From the NCBI GenBank assembly GCA_937897325.1, contig CALCOY010000034.1, positions 16,101 through 80,100 of the forward strand: a DNA stretch of 64,000 bases. Reading direction: 5' to 3'. The notes under the pieces were generated by a model. That model was not told where the DNA came from. It saw nothing but the letters and a program-made list of their open reading frames with translations, and searched no databases. This DNA is from an uncultured Shimia sp. (GTDB taxonomy: Bacteria > Pseudomonadota > Alphaproteobacteria > Rhodobacterales > Rhodobacteraceae). Made by a program: the position numbers and the translations under genes. Below, in pieces: positions 45,075 to 53,915 of the stretch; the stretch's first letter is position 1; every line of letters begins with the position of its first letter.

Positions 45075-46993
45075 CCCAAACCTCTGATCAAATGGAACTG
45101 CGCGAAGACGAGATCGTGGCCCACTACCCGATGGCGCTTGCCATGCTCGAAGGTTTTGACCATGCACCGCGGATCGGGAAGGCGGACGAAGCGCCGAAGG
45201 AGGAACGCAGTGCCGGGATCGGGACGCGGCGGCGGTTTCGAACCACGACGCCCGGCCTTGTGACGCGCCGGACGACACCCACCGGGGTGGTGCAACTGAT
45301 CGAACGGATCGAGGGCGAAGATCTCGTCTCTCCCCAGCAGGCCACTGTGCTGAATGTGCTGCGCCGGGCCGTGTCAATCGCACTGGCTGTCGCGGATAAC
45401 TACGCCGAAACCAGTGGCCTTGCCGATCTCAAGCGCGCCAATCTCGAAGGTGCGCTGCCCGCCGCGCGCAAAACCGAATTCAGTGAGATGCTGGGGGCTG
45501 AGGCGCTTGTCACGCTTTACACCTTTGGTAACGCGGCCGCCTACCTGCTCGGCCCGCATCAGACGGAAGTGACGGTTGAAGTGGGCGAGGTCGAGGAGAT
45601 CCTGACGGACAATGGCCAGACCGCCCTTCATGGTGCCTTGTGGGAACTCGATCATGACATCGCGGCCCATGTGATCGACGACGCGCGCCTTGTCGCGACC
45701 GTCAGTGCCTTTGCCGAGGCGTTGATGGAGAAAGTCGCCCTGCGCGCTCAGACAGCCCCGCGCCTGGAGACCTTCACAAGCGCAAGTTGGCGGGTCGAGG
45801 CGGATGATTTCACCATCGACGGGTTTTCGCCTGCGACCAAGGCGAAATCCTCTACCCTCACCATGACCTTCAAGAAACCAAACGAGGTCGTGGGCAACCA
45901 TATCGCCAAATATCAGGCGATGAAACTTGCCAAGATGCTGATGGCTTACGATTTTGATCGGCGACTTAACCCGTTCGCGGAGCTTGGCGGGTTCATATTC
46001 ACCTTCATGGGGGATGGGGCGCCGGGCACGGGGAAGACGACGTTAATCCAAATGATGGCGGGGATCATCAACGATTACTGCCAGATCGCAGGTTATCCGT
46101 TCCGCTACCAGAATTTCGGGATCGATAATATCGACAGCTATCAGGGCAAGTCGGGCCAGAACGCGAAGGCGTTTATCCAGAACGTGATCGACCCGCACGT
46201 GATCGGCTTCGGCACTATCGACGACATCGACCAGATCGCGGGCAAGCGCGGCGACCGGCAATCAAGCGCAGGCCAGCAAGAGGTGACGGCCGTCTTTATG
46301 GAGGCGTTTGCGGGGGCCAACACGGTTGTTCGTGGAAACTGCACGTTCGGCATGTTCTCGAACTACCCCGAGAATGTGGACGATGCGCTGCGCCAACGGG
46401 CCGGGGCGCGGTTCCTGGTCGACGGGCCGCAGACCCGAGAGGACTACGTGGATATCCTGGCACTTCTTATGGGCAAGAACCACGATATCCCGATGGGCGA
46501 TCACGAGCTTTTCGCTGCGCAAGAGATCAAGAAGGCCGTCGCCGCGTCCTTTGAAAGCCACGGTCGCCCGCAAGAGGCGGGGCTGGTCGCCGTCTTCGAT
46601 GAGGTGCAGGGCAAGGTAGGTGCGCTCGACACGATTGCGAAACTGGGGGCTTACCTGAAAGGCATCCAGGAGGCCGATCCCCGCTTTACCGGGCGAGCGA
46701 TCAAGAACATCACGGATGCCATAAAGGTCCGCGCGATGGATTTCGAGTTGCCCGATGACTGGATGGAAGAGCCGGACCTGTTCTTATTTAAGGGCTATGA
46801 CCAGAAAAAAGGGATGATCGCAGAACTGCGCCAACCGATCACAGTCGACATGGTCGTGCAGGAAATCAACCGCTACGCAGATTCGGAATTCCGTTATGCG
46901 GATAAATCGGACGAGGTCGCGATTGAAGGGATGGTGCGAGACTTTGGCCGTCAGGAAGAAGCGAAACGGCGGTATTTGGAGGGGAAGGGGTGA
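45071..46993 (+). CDS. Classical AAA ATPase of the psp-like locus
   Basis: A 640-residue ATPase. Walker A GAPGTGKT is at 316-323, Walker B is FGTIDDID with D384 and D385, and arginine-finger candidates are R441 and R443 in DDALRQRAGARF. A 300-residue N-terminal region without transmembrane helices precedes the ATPase. There is no GAFTGA loop, so it is not a sigma54 activator such as PspF. PspA is an ESCRT-III relative and Vps4 is a classical AAA that remodels ESCRT-III; by analogy I infer that this ATPase could remodel PspA or the coiled-coil protein. That is inference. Confidence 0.85.
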   Translation: MTQTSDQMELREDEIVAHYPMALAMLEGFDHAPRIGKADEAPKEERSAGIGTRRRFRTTTPGLVTRRTTPTGVVQLIERIEGEDLVSPQQATVLNVLRRAVSIALAVADNYAETSGLADLKRANLEGALPAARKTEFSEMLGAEALVTLYTFGNAAAYLLGPHQTEVTVEVGEVEEILTDNGQTALHGALWELDHDIAAHVIDDARLVATVSAFAEALMEKVALRAQTAPRLETFTSASWRVEADDFTIDGFSPATKAKSSTLTMTFKKPNEVVGNHIAKYQAMKLAKMLMAYDFDRRLNPFAELGGFIFTFMGDGAPGTGKTTLIQMMAGIINDYCQIAGYPFRYQNFGIDNIDSYQGKSGQNAKAFIQNVIDPHVIGFGTIDDIDQIAGKRGDRQSSAGQQEVTAVFMEAFAGANTVVRGNCTFGMFSNYPENVDDALRQRAGARFLVDGPQTREDYVDILALLMGKNHDIPMGDHELFAAQEIKKAVAASFESHGRPQEAGLVAVFDEVQGKVGALDTIAKLGAYLKGIQEADPRFTGRAIKNITDAIKVRAMDFELPDDWMEEPDLFLFKGYDQKKGMIAELRQPITVDMVVQEINRYADSEFRYADKSDEVAIEGMVRDFGRQEEAKRRYLEGKG

Positions 46994-47508
46994 AAGATCG
47001 AGGGCCTTTTCACAGTGCCGATACCACTGGCGGATGGCGCAACCATTACGCTAGAATTAGAAGATGGGGACGGCGCGTTTTAGAACTAGCAAAACGGGAA
47101 GCGATTCAAGAAATTGATCATCAAGATCTTGTCGACTTTGCGTTGGTGTATTTCATTTGGGCGCATTCATTGCTTGAATGGTTGGTCGTTGATGAAGCGT
47201 CAAAAGCTGATTCATCAAAAGCGGCGGCGTTCGGACACCCGCAATGGCGGCTGCTCTGCGCATTGGCAAACAGAAGCAGACACTTCGACCAGACCCTAAA
47301 GGTTGACCAACTCGATAAATATTGGTCGATCAAACGGAGCTATGATCCGTTTTTATCACAGCTGACCGATCAGTCAGGAGTCGGCACCCAAATAGTCTAT
47401 AATGGTCAGAAGTATGCCTTGTCAGAGTTGGTGAGGCGTATCTCAAAAATGTGGAGTGACATTCTTGATCAAAGTGACCTTAATCCTGACGAATTGTGGC
47501 GGCCGTAA
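46990..47508 (+). CDS. Unrecognised 172-residue protein, AT-richer than the operon
   Basis: A soluble, mostly helical protein. LLCALANRSRHFDQTLKV resembles the ANxSKHF-type motif in small HEPN-like or phage-associated families, but this is weak. The GTG overlaps the ATPase stop (GTGA), so it is read within the operon. Its base composition and codon choice (many AAA, GAT, TTG and ATT codons) differ from the flanking genes, which suggests later insertion. It is followed after nine bases by the next gene. Confidence 0.5.
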   Translation: MKDRGPFHSADTTGGWRNHYARIRRWGRRVLELAKREAIQEIDHQDLVDFALVYFIWAHSLLEWLVVDEASKADSSKAAAFGHPQWRLLCALANRSRHFDQTLKVDQLDKYWSIKRSYDPFLSQLTDQSGVGTQIVYNGQKYALSELVRRISKMWSDILDQSDLNPDELWRP

Positions 47509-47517
47509 GGGTACACA

Positions 47518-48828
47518 ATGAAACGCCTCATCCAGCGCGGGCTCATGTTCGGGAACCTCTACCATGTGGCCTCTCCGCCGATGGTGGAGCGGTACAATCG
47601 GGCGCTTGAGCATTTGACGGGCAAGCGGACGGCTTTGACCGATTTTCACATCGACATTTCGGGTTTTGCGCCGGAGATCGGGCATGAATTGGGGGATGAG
47701 CTTTATCTTAACCACAATGGCGTCAACCGGCAGTTTATTCTGCTGAGCACGGAGCAGAAGCGCGCGCCGTTGCTCAATGCGAAATTCTCGACCTCGCGGC
47801 ATGTGCTCCGGCATTTCATTGAAGAGAACGAGAACGCGCTTTTCGCCCTGACCGCGCGGGATGCGGTGGCAGGGGAGCTTGTCAATTCGGTCTTTGATAT
47901 CTCGGACCCGCAGCGTCTGCTCGATCTGCGTGCAGTGGAGATTGAGGCGGATACGACGACAGGCACGGTGCGCAATGCGCAGAAGCTGGGCCAGAAAGTC
48001 GATACGTTCCTGCAGGAAGAAGACGCCTGGTTCGATGACGTGCTGATCGGCGAGATGATAGAGCTGGCGGCGCAAACCGGGGATGTGACGCGCAATCCGG
48101 TGCGACTGAAGACCATGCGCTTTGACCAGCGCAACTACTGGACCTCGCATTTCGGGGGGCTTTATTTCTTTCGGAACGCGCGTAGATCGGGGATCCTGTC
48201 GGTGGAAAAGGTCGAGGGGCTTGAAACGATCCGCCTGGACAAACACAACAAGGTGGCGCGCTTTCTGGATGACAATGGGCTTGTAGAGCCCCTTGTCAAA
48301 GCGCGCGGGATCGACGCCGCGGCGATCCTGCAACAGAAGATGGACTTCATCTTGATCGGTGCTATTACGGGCGCCGGACACGATCTGGACGGTACGACGC
48401 GGCGCGATATGCGGATGCTGGCACGGCGGCACGTGGATCTGATTCCTGCAGAGTATGACGCGCTTTGGCAGCTCAAACGCTGGGCGGAAAGCGGTGGAGA
48501 CTGGCCCACGATCACGTCGGATCATCCGGCCTATTTCTATACGTTGCGCGCTGCAGATCACCCGGATGCCGATCTGGTGAACATGGTGTTGGCCGAGTTG
48601 GCATCCAAGGATATGCGCCAGCTTTTCATTTGCCATAAGGAGCTGTTCTACAGCACCTATGCCGGCTGGCCCGATGCCAAGAAGGAGTATGTAGCGGAGT
48701 TTCTTGCGGCGGAGTATCAGGCAGACAAGCAGGGCGCGCGCGATGCGCTTTTTGGTCACGACGCGCCCATGGAAGAGCCGCAGGATATCGTCGCACGGGT
48801 TGGCCCGTGGGGCGCTTTGAGGAGGTGA
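47518..48828 (+). CDS. Uncharacterised 436-residue protein
   Basis: A soluble protein without signal peptide or membrane segment. It opens MKRLIQRGLMFGNLYHVASP and has a central YWTSHFGGLYFFRNAR segment. I recognise no catalytic motif. It is cotranscribed with the AAA ATPase set, and three bases before the next gene. Such proteins recur next to DUF1523 genes in Roseobacter genomes as far as I recall, but no function is known to me. Confidence 0.5.
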   Translation: MKRLIQRGLMFGNLYHVASPPMVERYNRALEHLTGKRTALTDFHIDISGFAPEIGHELGDELYLNHNGVNRQFILLSTEQKRAPLLNAKFSTSRHVLRHFIEENENALFALTARDAVAGELVNSVFDISDPQRLLDLRAVEIEADTTTGTVRNAQKLGQKVDTFLQEEDAWFDDVLIGEMIELAAQTGDVTRNPVRLKTMRFDQRNYWTSHFGGLYFFRNARRSGILSVEKVEGLETIRLDKHNKVARFLDDNGLVEPLVKARGIDAAAILQQKMDFILIGAITGAGHDLDGTTRRDMRMLARRHVDLIPAEYDALWQLKRWAESGGDWPTITSDHPAYFYTLRAADHPDADLVNMVLAELASKDMRQLFICHKELFYSTYAGWPDAKKEYVAEFLAAEYQADKQGARDALFGHDAPMEEPQDIVARVGPWGALRR

Positions 48829-48831
48829 GTG

Positions 48832-49101
48832 ATGTTTTTTGGGGCCCTTCGGGTGATGTTCATCTTTCTGATCGTTCAGACGGTGATCTACGTCTGTCTT
48901 TCGTTCTACTCACGGGCTGTGAGACGCGACAAGCTGGAGGCGCAGTGGGATGCTGGTGGGATCGACACCCCGCGCCAGCAATTTGTGGCCGAAGGGCTGG
49001 AGGCCTATGATGGGTCAATCAGGCGCAAGCTGATCCTGGGCGTGTATGTGGTGCCGATCTTGCTTATCTGTCTTATCATCTACCTGACGAACTACGCCTG
49101 A
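48832..49101 (+). CDS. Small two-helix membrane protein
   Basis: An 89-residue protein with hydrophobic helices at the N-terminus (about 3-24, LRVMFIFLIVQTVIYVCLSF) and C-terminus (about 67-85), with a charged stretch between. GGAGGTGAGTG precedes the ATG, three bases after the upstream stop. A GTG one codon earlier is possible. It is the third small membrane protein of the operon. No family is recognised. Confidence 0.6.
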   Translation: MFFGALRVMFIFLIVQTVIYVCLSFYSRAVRRDKLEAQWDAGGIDTPRQQFVAEGLEAYDGSIRRKLILGVYVVPILLICLIIYLTNYA

Positions 49102-49112
49102 AGGGGTTTTGC

Positions 49113-49763
49113 ATGACTTACATCAAATGGACGTTCATCCTGACCTTCTGGCTGATATTCGGGGCGTTCCTGCACTACACGCTGCCGCAGAAGGACATTG
49201 TCTATGTGCAGGGGACAGAGATCATTCGGCAGGATTTCACAAGTCTGAACCGGGTCTTTTATGCGCGGGCGGATACAGGTAACGACAACCTCGCCATCAA
49301 TCGCGACCTTCGTCTGATCAATGCGACGCGGGCCAATGGTCGGGTGATGGTTTATCGCAACGAAGATACAGGCTTTGGCTGGCCACCTTACTTCAAGCTG
49401 GACAGCTCCAATCTGCAGGCTGAAGCGCAAGGGTCTGTGTCAACGCGGGCAAACCCCGAATGGTACCTTTTAACGCATTATGGTTGGCGGAATGAGTTTC
49501 TGACGATCTATCCCAATGCGATCGGTTTGCGACCCATTGAGGGCCCTCAGGCGGGCAAACCGATCCCTTGGTTGAACATCCTGATCTTGACGTTGATCGC
49601 GGCTGTTTTCTGGGCCATACGCGTGCGTTGGGTGCGTTTCCGCGAGCGGCGGATTGATCCAAGGCTTGAGGATATTCAGGACAGCTGGGAAGCGGCTGGC
49701 GATGCGGTAAGCGCGCGCCGCGGGCGGTTTCGGCGCTGGCTGGACACCTGGCGTAGCAAGTAG
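49113..49763 (+). CDS. DUF1523 family membrane protein
   Basis: A 216-residue protein with an N-terminal helix (about 5-24, WTFILTFWLIFGAFLHYTLP), a periplasmic domain (about 28-155, with NEDTGFGWPPYFK) and a second helix near 157-172, then a basic tail (RWVRFRERRID). It matches the DUF1523 family, which is common in Rhodobacterales. The function is unknown. It is the last gene of the psp-like plus-strand operon, and its stop lies six bases from the stop of the convergent glycosyltransferase gene. Confidence 0.8.
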   Translation: MTYIKWTFILTFWLIFGAFLHYTLPQKDIVYVQGTEIIRQDFTSLNRVFYARADTGNDNLAINRDLRLINATRANGRVMVYRNEDTGFGWPPYFKLDSSNLQAEAQGSVSTRANPEWYLLTHYGWRNEFLTIYPNAIGLRPIEGPQAGKPIPWLNILILTLIAAVFWAIRVRWVRFRERRIDPRLEDIQDSWEAAGDAVSARRGRFRRWLDTWRSK

Positions 49764-49769
49764 CAGATC

Positions 49770-51347
49770 CTAATCCGCGAAAAGGTTCTGGCTATTTGCG
49801 ATCTCGGCCGCATGATCGGGCGGGATCGACAAAAAGCGCGACAGGACGGCTCCGTTTTCCTCAGGTGAAGCGGTTTGAGAGATCCGGTCGAGATGTGTGA
49901 AACCCGCATCGCGGATCCTGTCGATTTCGAACAGAATGTCGTTGCGGATCGTCGGCAGGAGGCTGCCGAGCGTACCGTGCGTTGTCTCACTGCCTGCCAG
50001 CCCGATGCGCCGCGCATGGCCGATCAGGTAGTCATCTGAAAACTGGCATTCAACTTCCAGCATCCGGGTGATTGAGCGATCGTTGTCCAAGTCGTGCAGA
50101 AGATCAATCTTTGAGGGATCAAGACAGATGATCATCCTGTCCGCTTCGTAGTAGTCAAAAAGCATCCGCATCAAGGCGCGGCGGTGCCTGGTTCGTTTGG
50201 TGAGCGAGCTTTCGATCCCACCAAGATCTGGCAAGGGGGTGCTTGCCTCGTCAAAAAGGTATTCGATGGCCGGTACATTTGTGACATGACTGATCTTTTC
50301 GAGCAGGTGTTTCGCGACATGCCATTTCTTGCATATCACGATCATCAATTCACGTTCACGCCCCAGCGAACTGCCGCTTTCCCAGAAGCGTGTCGCATAG
50401 CGGCGCCCGACACGGCCGCGCGCGGTGAGGTATTGATAAAGCTGCCGTCCCTCGTCTGAGATGCGGAATGATGCGTCATCATTTGCATAAAGCTGGCCAA
50501 GACGTTCCTTGAGGCGGGTCGCATCCTGGCTGATCTTGCGGGCGAAAAGCGCATCCTGTCCCAAAAGCAGATCGTAGTGATCGTTGTAAAATGTGACGGG
50601 CATGCCGTAGTCGCTGAACATCAGGAAGGTCAACGTGCGCGAGCGGATCTGGAGTTCCGGAACGAGGTGGCGGACCAGCGTTTGGAAAAAGGTCTCGTCG
50701 GGGATCCAGGTGGTCCTGAAGAATCGGACGACGTCGCGGCGGGCCCGCACGAAATCCACTAGAACCTCGATGGTTTTGCGGCGCAGACACCACCATTGGC
50801 TGCCGATCTGGATTTGCAGATCGGGTGGAATGGCCCGGCGCAGACCCAACCGGCGCTGCAGACCGAAGGCCGCGTAGAACAGCCGCTTGTTCTTGCGTTC
50901 ATTAAAGAGATGTCGGTAGATCAGCCGCTCTTCTTTCATGCCGGTCTTGATCCAGTCGCTTTCGAAATAGTCGAAACTCTCAATAAAATCCGCATCATTT
51001 TCGTCGAGGAACCGGTGAGTATAGGCCGCCGACTTGATCGGCATGCAATCGCCTGAAAGCATGTAGAAATGGCTTGCTTCGCGAAAGCGGCGCAGCCCGG
51101 TGTCGATGGCGTTCAGCGTCGCCTGAACAAGGCTCCACTCGCCCCATCCGCACTTGATCCGGCATTTGACAAAGGCAACATTTGCGTTTCTGCTCAAGGC
51201 TTTGCATAGCGCGTGGTAGTCTTCTGCTTTGGCCCGCGCATCAAAATGGATGACCACGAAATCGCCCGCTGCTGTCAGCCCCTCGGCCTGCCGGATGATG
51301 CCAGCGGGATCTTTGTGACAGAGAAGGATATAGGCGACTTTGGCCAT
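49770..51347 (-). CDS. GT14-like glycosyltransferase (beta-1,6-N-acetylglucosaminyltransferase family)
   Basis: A 525-residue protein. The N-terminal 290 residues match the core-2/I-branching GT14 family: MAKVAYILLCHKDPAGII, then FVVIHFDARA and FYMLSGDCMP, with a QWWCLRRKTIEVLVD and IPDETFFQT pair in the active region. The C-terminal 230 residues are a separate unrecognised domain. It has no signal peptide and should act in the cytoplasm on surface glycans. It faces a sulfotransferase gene divergently, 144 bases apart, which suggests a sulfated glycan. Confidence 0.8.
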   Translation of the reverse strand: MAKVAYILLCHKDPAGIIRQAEGLTAAGDFVVIHFDARAKAEDYHALCKALSRNANVAFVKCRIKCGWGEWSLVQATLNAIDTGLRRFREASHFYMLSGDCMPIKSAAYTHRFLDENDADFIESFDYFESDWIKTGMKEERLIYRHLFNERKNKRLFYAAFGLQRRLGLRRAIPPDLQIQIGSQWWCLRRKTIEVLVDFVRARRDVVRFFRTTWIPDETFFQTLVRHLVPELQIRSRTLTFLMFSDYGMPVTFYNDHYDLLLGQDALFARKISQDATRLKERLGQLYANDDASFRISDEGRQLYQYLTARGRVGRRYATRFWESGSSLGRERELMIVICKKWHVAKHLLEKISHVTNVPAIEYLFDEASTPLPDLGGIESSLTKRTRHRRALMRMLFDYYEADRMIICLDPSKIDLLHDLDNDRSITRMLEVECQFSDDYLIGHARRIGLAGSETTHGTLGSLLPTIRNDILFEIDRIRDAGFTHLDRISQTASPEENGAVLSRFLSIPPDHAAEIANSQNLFAD

Positions 51348-51491
51348 CTGTGCGGAGGATTTTGCCTGTGAGGTCGAACTGGTCTTCTGTCATAAAGATT
51401 AGCGATCATTGAACAAATAGAAATTCTTTGGTTGTTTATGACGCGGGGGAGGCCGTGACGCGGCTGCATCAAAGTGGGAAGAGACGGGTTC

Positions 51492-52310
51492 ATGAGGTTT
51501 CCAGGTACATGGATGACGCAGAGCGAAAGCGTGGTCTACCGGGTGGTGCCCAAATGCGCGTGTTCGAGTATCGGGCAGATCATGTATTACTCCGATCACG
51601 GGCAGTTCTTCGATGGCGATATCCATGATGCGGAGGACGGGCTTCACAAATGGAGCATCGACGAGAGCCGGGAGACCATTCGGAAGAATGTCACTCAGCA
51701 TCAGAGCTATGCCTTCACTTGTGTACGTAACCCCTACACGAGGATTCTAAGTTCGTTCTTCGACAAGATCTGCGGGATCCAGCGGAACGGGCGGCGCTAT
51801 CGGGGGAACATGGTGCCGATGCTGATCCAGCAATACGGAATCGAGGTGGGCGGCCCGGACGGTACTGAAGATTTCGACCAGATCCGGAGCTTCCGGCGAT
51901 TTCTGCTGTTCGCGCGGGATACGATTGTGTTTCGCAAGCCGATGGACGCGGATATCCACTGGTCGGCGGTGTCGGGACATGTGAGCACGCTGATCGTCAA
52001 TGGCGGACGTTATGACAAGATATTCTGGACTGAGAAGTTCAATGACGGGATGCGCGATGTTCTGAGCCAGATCGAAACGCCGGTACTGGTCGATCTGGAT
52101 GAGATCCCGCGCTTCAACGAAAGTGAAGGCCACGGGCCCAAACGCGCGCACCCCGTCGAGGATTACTTCGACGATCTGTCGATGCATCTGGTCTATGAGA
52201 TCTACAAGCAGGATTTTGAGTTGTTCAAATACGATCCCTTCGATCCGTCCAACAAAATGCCGGTTGGTGAGATTGATCTGGACGAGGTGCACGCGAAGCT
52301 GGGCGATTGA
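51492..52310 (+). CDS. Sulfotransferase family 2 protein
   Basis: A 272-residue sulfotransferase-like protein. The PAPS 5'-phosphosulfate loop is VPKCACSSIGQIMYY near residue 20, and the 3'-phosphate segment is CVRNPYTRILSSFFDK near 75-90. The family transfers sulfate to carbohydrate. There is no signal peptide. I chose the ATG at MRFPGTW. The gene is divergent from the GT14-like gene and ends 64 bases before smpB. Confidence 0.82.
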   Translation: MRFPGTWMTQSESVVYRVVPKCACSSIGQIMYYSDHGQFFDGDIHDAEDGLHKWSIDESRETIRKNVTQHQSYAFTCVRNPYTRILSSFFDKICGIQRNGRRYRGNMVPMLIQQYGIEVGGPDGTEDFDQIRSFRRFLLFARDTIVFRKPMDADIHWSAVSGHVSTLIVNGGRYDKIFWTEKFNDGMRDVLSQIETPVLVDLDEIPRFNESEGHGPKRAHPVEDYFDDLSMHLVYEIYKQDFELFKYDPFDPSNKMPVGEIDLDEVHAKLGD

Positions 52311-52374
52311 AGAAGACCGGCCGCTAGCGTCTCGGGCTTGCACCTGACGGGCCCGCGCCTTACATCCGCCCATC

Positions 52375-52851
52375 ATGGCAAAACCAAAAGCTGATCCAAA
52401 CTATAAGGTCGTGGCCGAAAATCGTCGGGCGCGGTTCGACTATGCGATTGAGGACGATTTGGAGTGCGGGATCGTGCTGGAGGGATCTGAGGTCAAGTCA
52501 TTGCGGACGGGCGGGGTGAACATTGCCGAAAGCTATGCGGCGGTGGATGAGGGAGAGTTGTGGTTGGTCAACAGCTATTTTCCGCCTTATGATCAGGCCA
52601 AGACCTTCCGGCATGAGGAGCGGCGGCGGCGTAAGTTGCTGGTCTCGGGCAGGGAACTTAAGGATCTTTGGAACGCAACGCAGCGCCAGGGGATGACGCT
52701 TGTGCCGCTTGTGCTTTACTTCAATCACAGGGGTCGCGCGAAGCTGAAGATCGGGATCGCGAAAGGCAAGAAACTGGCCGACAAACGTGACACGAGCGCC
52801 AAACGCGACTGGAGCCGTCAGAAGCAACGGTTGCTCAAGCAGAACGGCTAG
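52375..52851 (+). CDS. smpB: SsrA-binding protein SmpB
   Basis: A 158-residue protein that binds tmRNA and rescues stalled ribosomes in trans-translation. The start ([20 protein letters not shown]), [13 protein letters not shown] and the [20 protein letters not shown] stretch are diagnostic, and the basic C-terminal tail ([19 protein letters not shown]) is complete. tmRNA (ssrA) is not in the window. Confidence 0.97.
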   Translation: MAKPKADPNYKVVAENRRARFDYAIEDDLECGIVLEGSEVKSLRTGGVNIAESYAAVDEGELWLVNSYFPPYDQAKTFRHEERRRRKLLVSGRELKDLWNATQRQGMTLVPLVLYFNHRGRAKLKIGIAKGKKLADKRDTSAKRDWSRQKQRLLKQNG

Positions 52852-52908
52852 GCTTTTCCGGCAGGAGCGGCTGCGCCGCACGAGAAGTTTTTGCGCATCC
52901 TCCGGACG

Positions 52909-52952
52909 CGCGTTTGCGAGGCGCTGCCTCGCGCTCTGCCGTATTTTAGACG
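52909..52952. repeat. Dispersed intergenic repeat (copy C)
   Basis: Shares GCGCGTTTGCGAGGC and CTGCCTCGCGCTC, with the same GCGAGGC/GCCTCGC hairpin, with the copy at 1.85 kb, and a related GTATTTT tail. It lies between smpB and the sulfurtransferase gene. Confidence 0.55.
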
Positions 52953-53060
52953 AGAAGAAGTCGAGTTTTCTGCCGGTGGATGGTCCGGCTTTTGGGCAAG
53001 GCTCTTGTCAGGATATGCGCCCGGCGCTAGGCAGGACGCGTTTGCAGACCGAGGCCCGCC

Positions 53061-53915
53061 ATGACAGATGATCCCAAAACGCTTGTCTCGACCGATTGGC
53101 TTGCGGCGCACTTGAAAGATCCTGATTTGCGGGTGCTGGACGGATCCTGGTATCTGCCGGTGGAGCAGCGGGATCCAAAGGCCGAATACGAGGCCGCGCA
53201 CATTCCTGGCGCGCGCTTTTTTGATATCGACGAGATCAGTGATCTGCGATCGGATCTGCCACATATGGCACCGCCTGTTGAAAAGTTTATGTCGCGCATG
53301 CGAAGTCTTGGTGTTGGAGATGGCCATCAGGTTGTGATTTATGACGGGGCGGGGCTTATGTCGGCTGCGCGCGTCTGGTGGCTGTTCCGATTGATGGGGC
53401 AGCTCAACGTGGCTGTCCTGGACGGTGGCTTTCCCAAATGGCAGGCCGAAGGACGCGAGATCGAAGACATGCCACCTGTCATCCGGGACCGTCATATGAC
53501 CGTTCGATTTCAGAACCAGCTTGTCCGCGACGTCACGCAAGTGAGCCAGGCTGCCAAAGTGCGCAATATCGAGATCGTCGACGCCCGTGCAGCCGAGCGT
53601 TTTCGCGGCGATGCGCAGGAGCCGCGTGCGGGATTGCGGGCGGGGCATATCCCCGGATCGCACAATCTGCCATTTACTGATCTTTTGAATGCAGACCGGA
53701 CGATGAAATCGGAGGCCGAGATGCGTTCGACCTTTGAGGCTGTCGGCGTTGATCTGCAAAAACCCATCATCACGACTTGTGGATCCGGTGTCACCGCAGC
53801 CGTTCTGGCGCTGGCGCTGGAACGTATTGGTCATCACAGTTGGGCGCTTTATGATGGCTCTTGGACTGAATGGGGCCAGTTTCCAACCCTTCCCATAGCC
53901 ACAGGAGCGGCCTGA
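53061..53915 (+). CDS. sseA: 3-Mercaptopyruvate/thiosulfate sulfurtransferase
   Basis: A 284-residue tandem rhodanese. The C-terminal active-site loop is TTCGSGVTA with Cys240. CGSGVT rather than CRxGxR points to a 3-mercaptopyruvate sulfurtransferase, and the N-terminal rhodanese domain is catalytically inert. It transfers sulfur from mercaptopyruvate to thiol acceptors or cyanide. The stop overlaps the aminotransferase start (TGATG). The pairing is meaningful because an aminotransferase can make mercaptopyruvate from cysteine. Confidence 0.93.
   Translation: MTDDPKTLVSTDWLAAHLKDPDLRVLDGSWYLPVEQRDPKAEYEAAHIPGARFFDIDEISDLRSDLPHMAPPVEKFMSRMRSLGVGDGHQVVIYDGAGLMSAARVWWLFRLMGQLNVAVLDGGFPKWQAEGREIEDMPPVIRDRHMTVRFQNQLVRDVTQVSQAAKVRNIEIVDARAAERFRGDAQEPRAGLRAGHIPGSHNLPFTDLLNADRTMKSEAEMRSTFEAVGVDLQKPIITTCGSGVTAAVLALALERIGHHSWALYDGSWTEWGQFPTLPIATGAA

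Noticed and set aside
45071..46993. AAA ATPase as PspF-like sigma54 activator
   Set aside because: No GAFTGA loop, no Fis-type HTH at the C-terminus, and the regulator of the locus is TetR-type.
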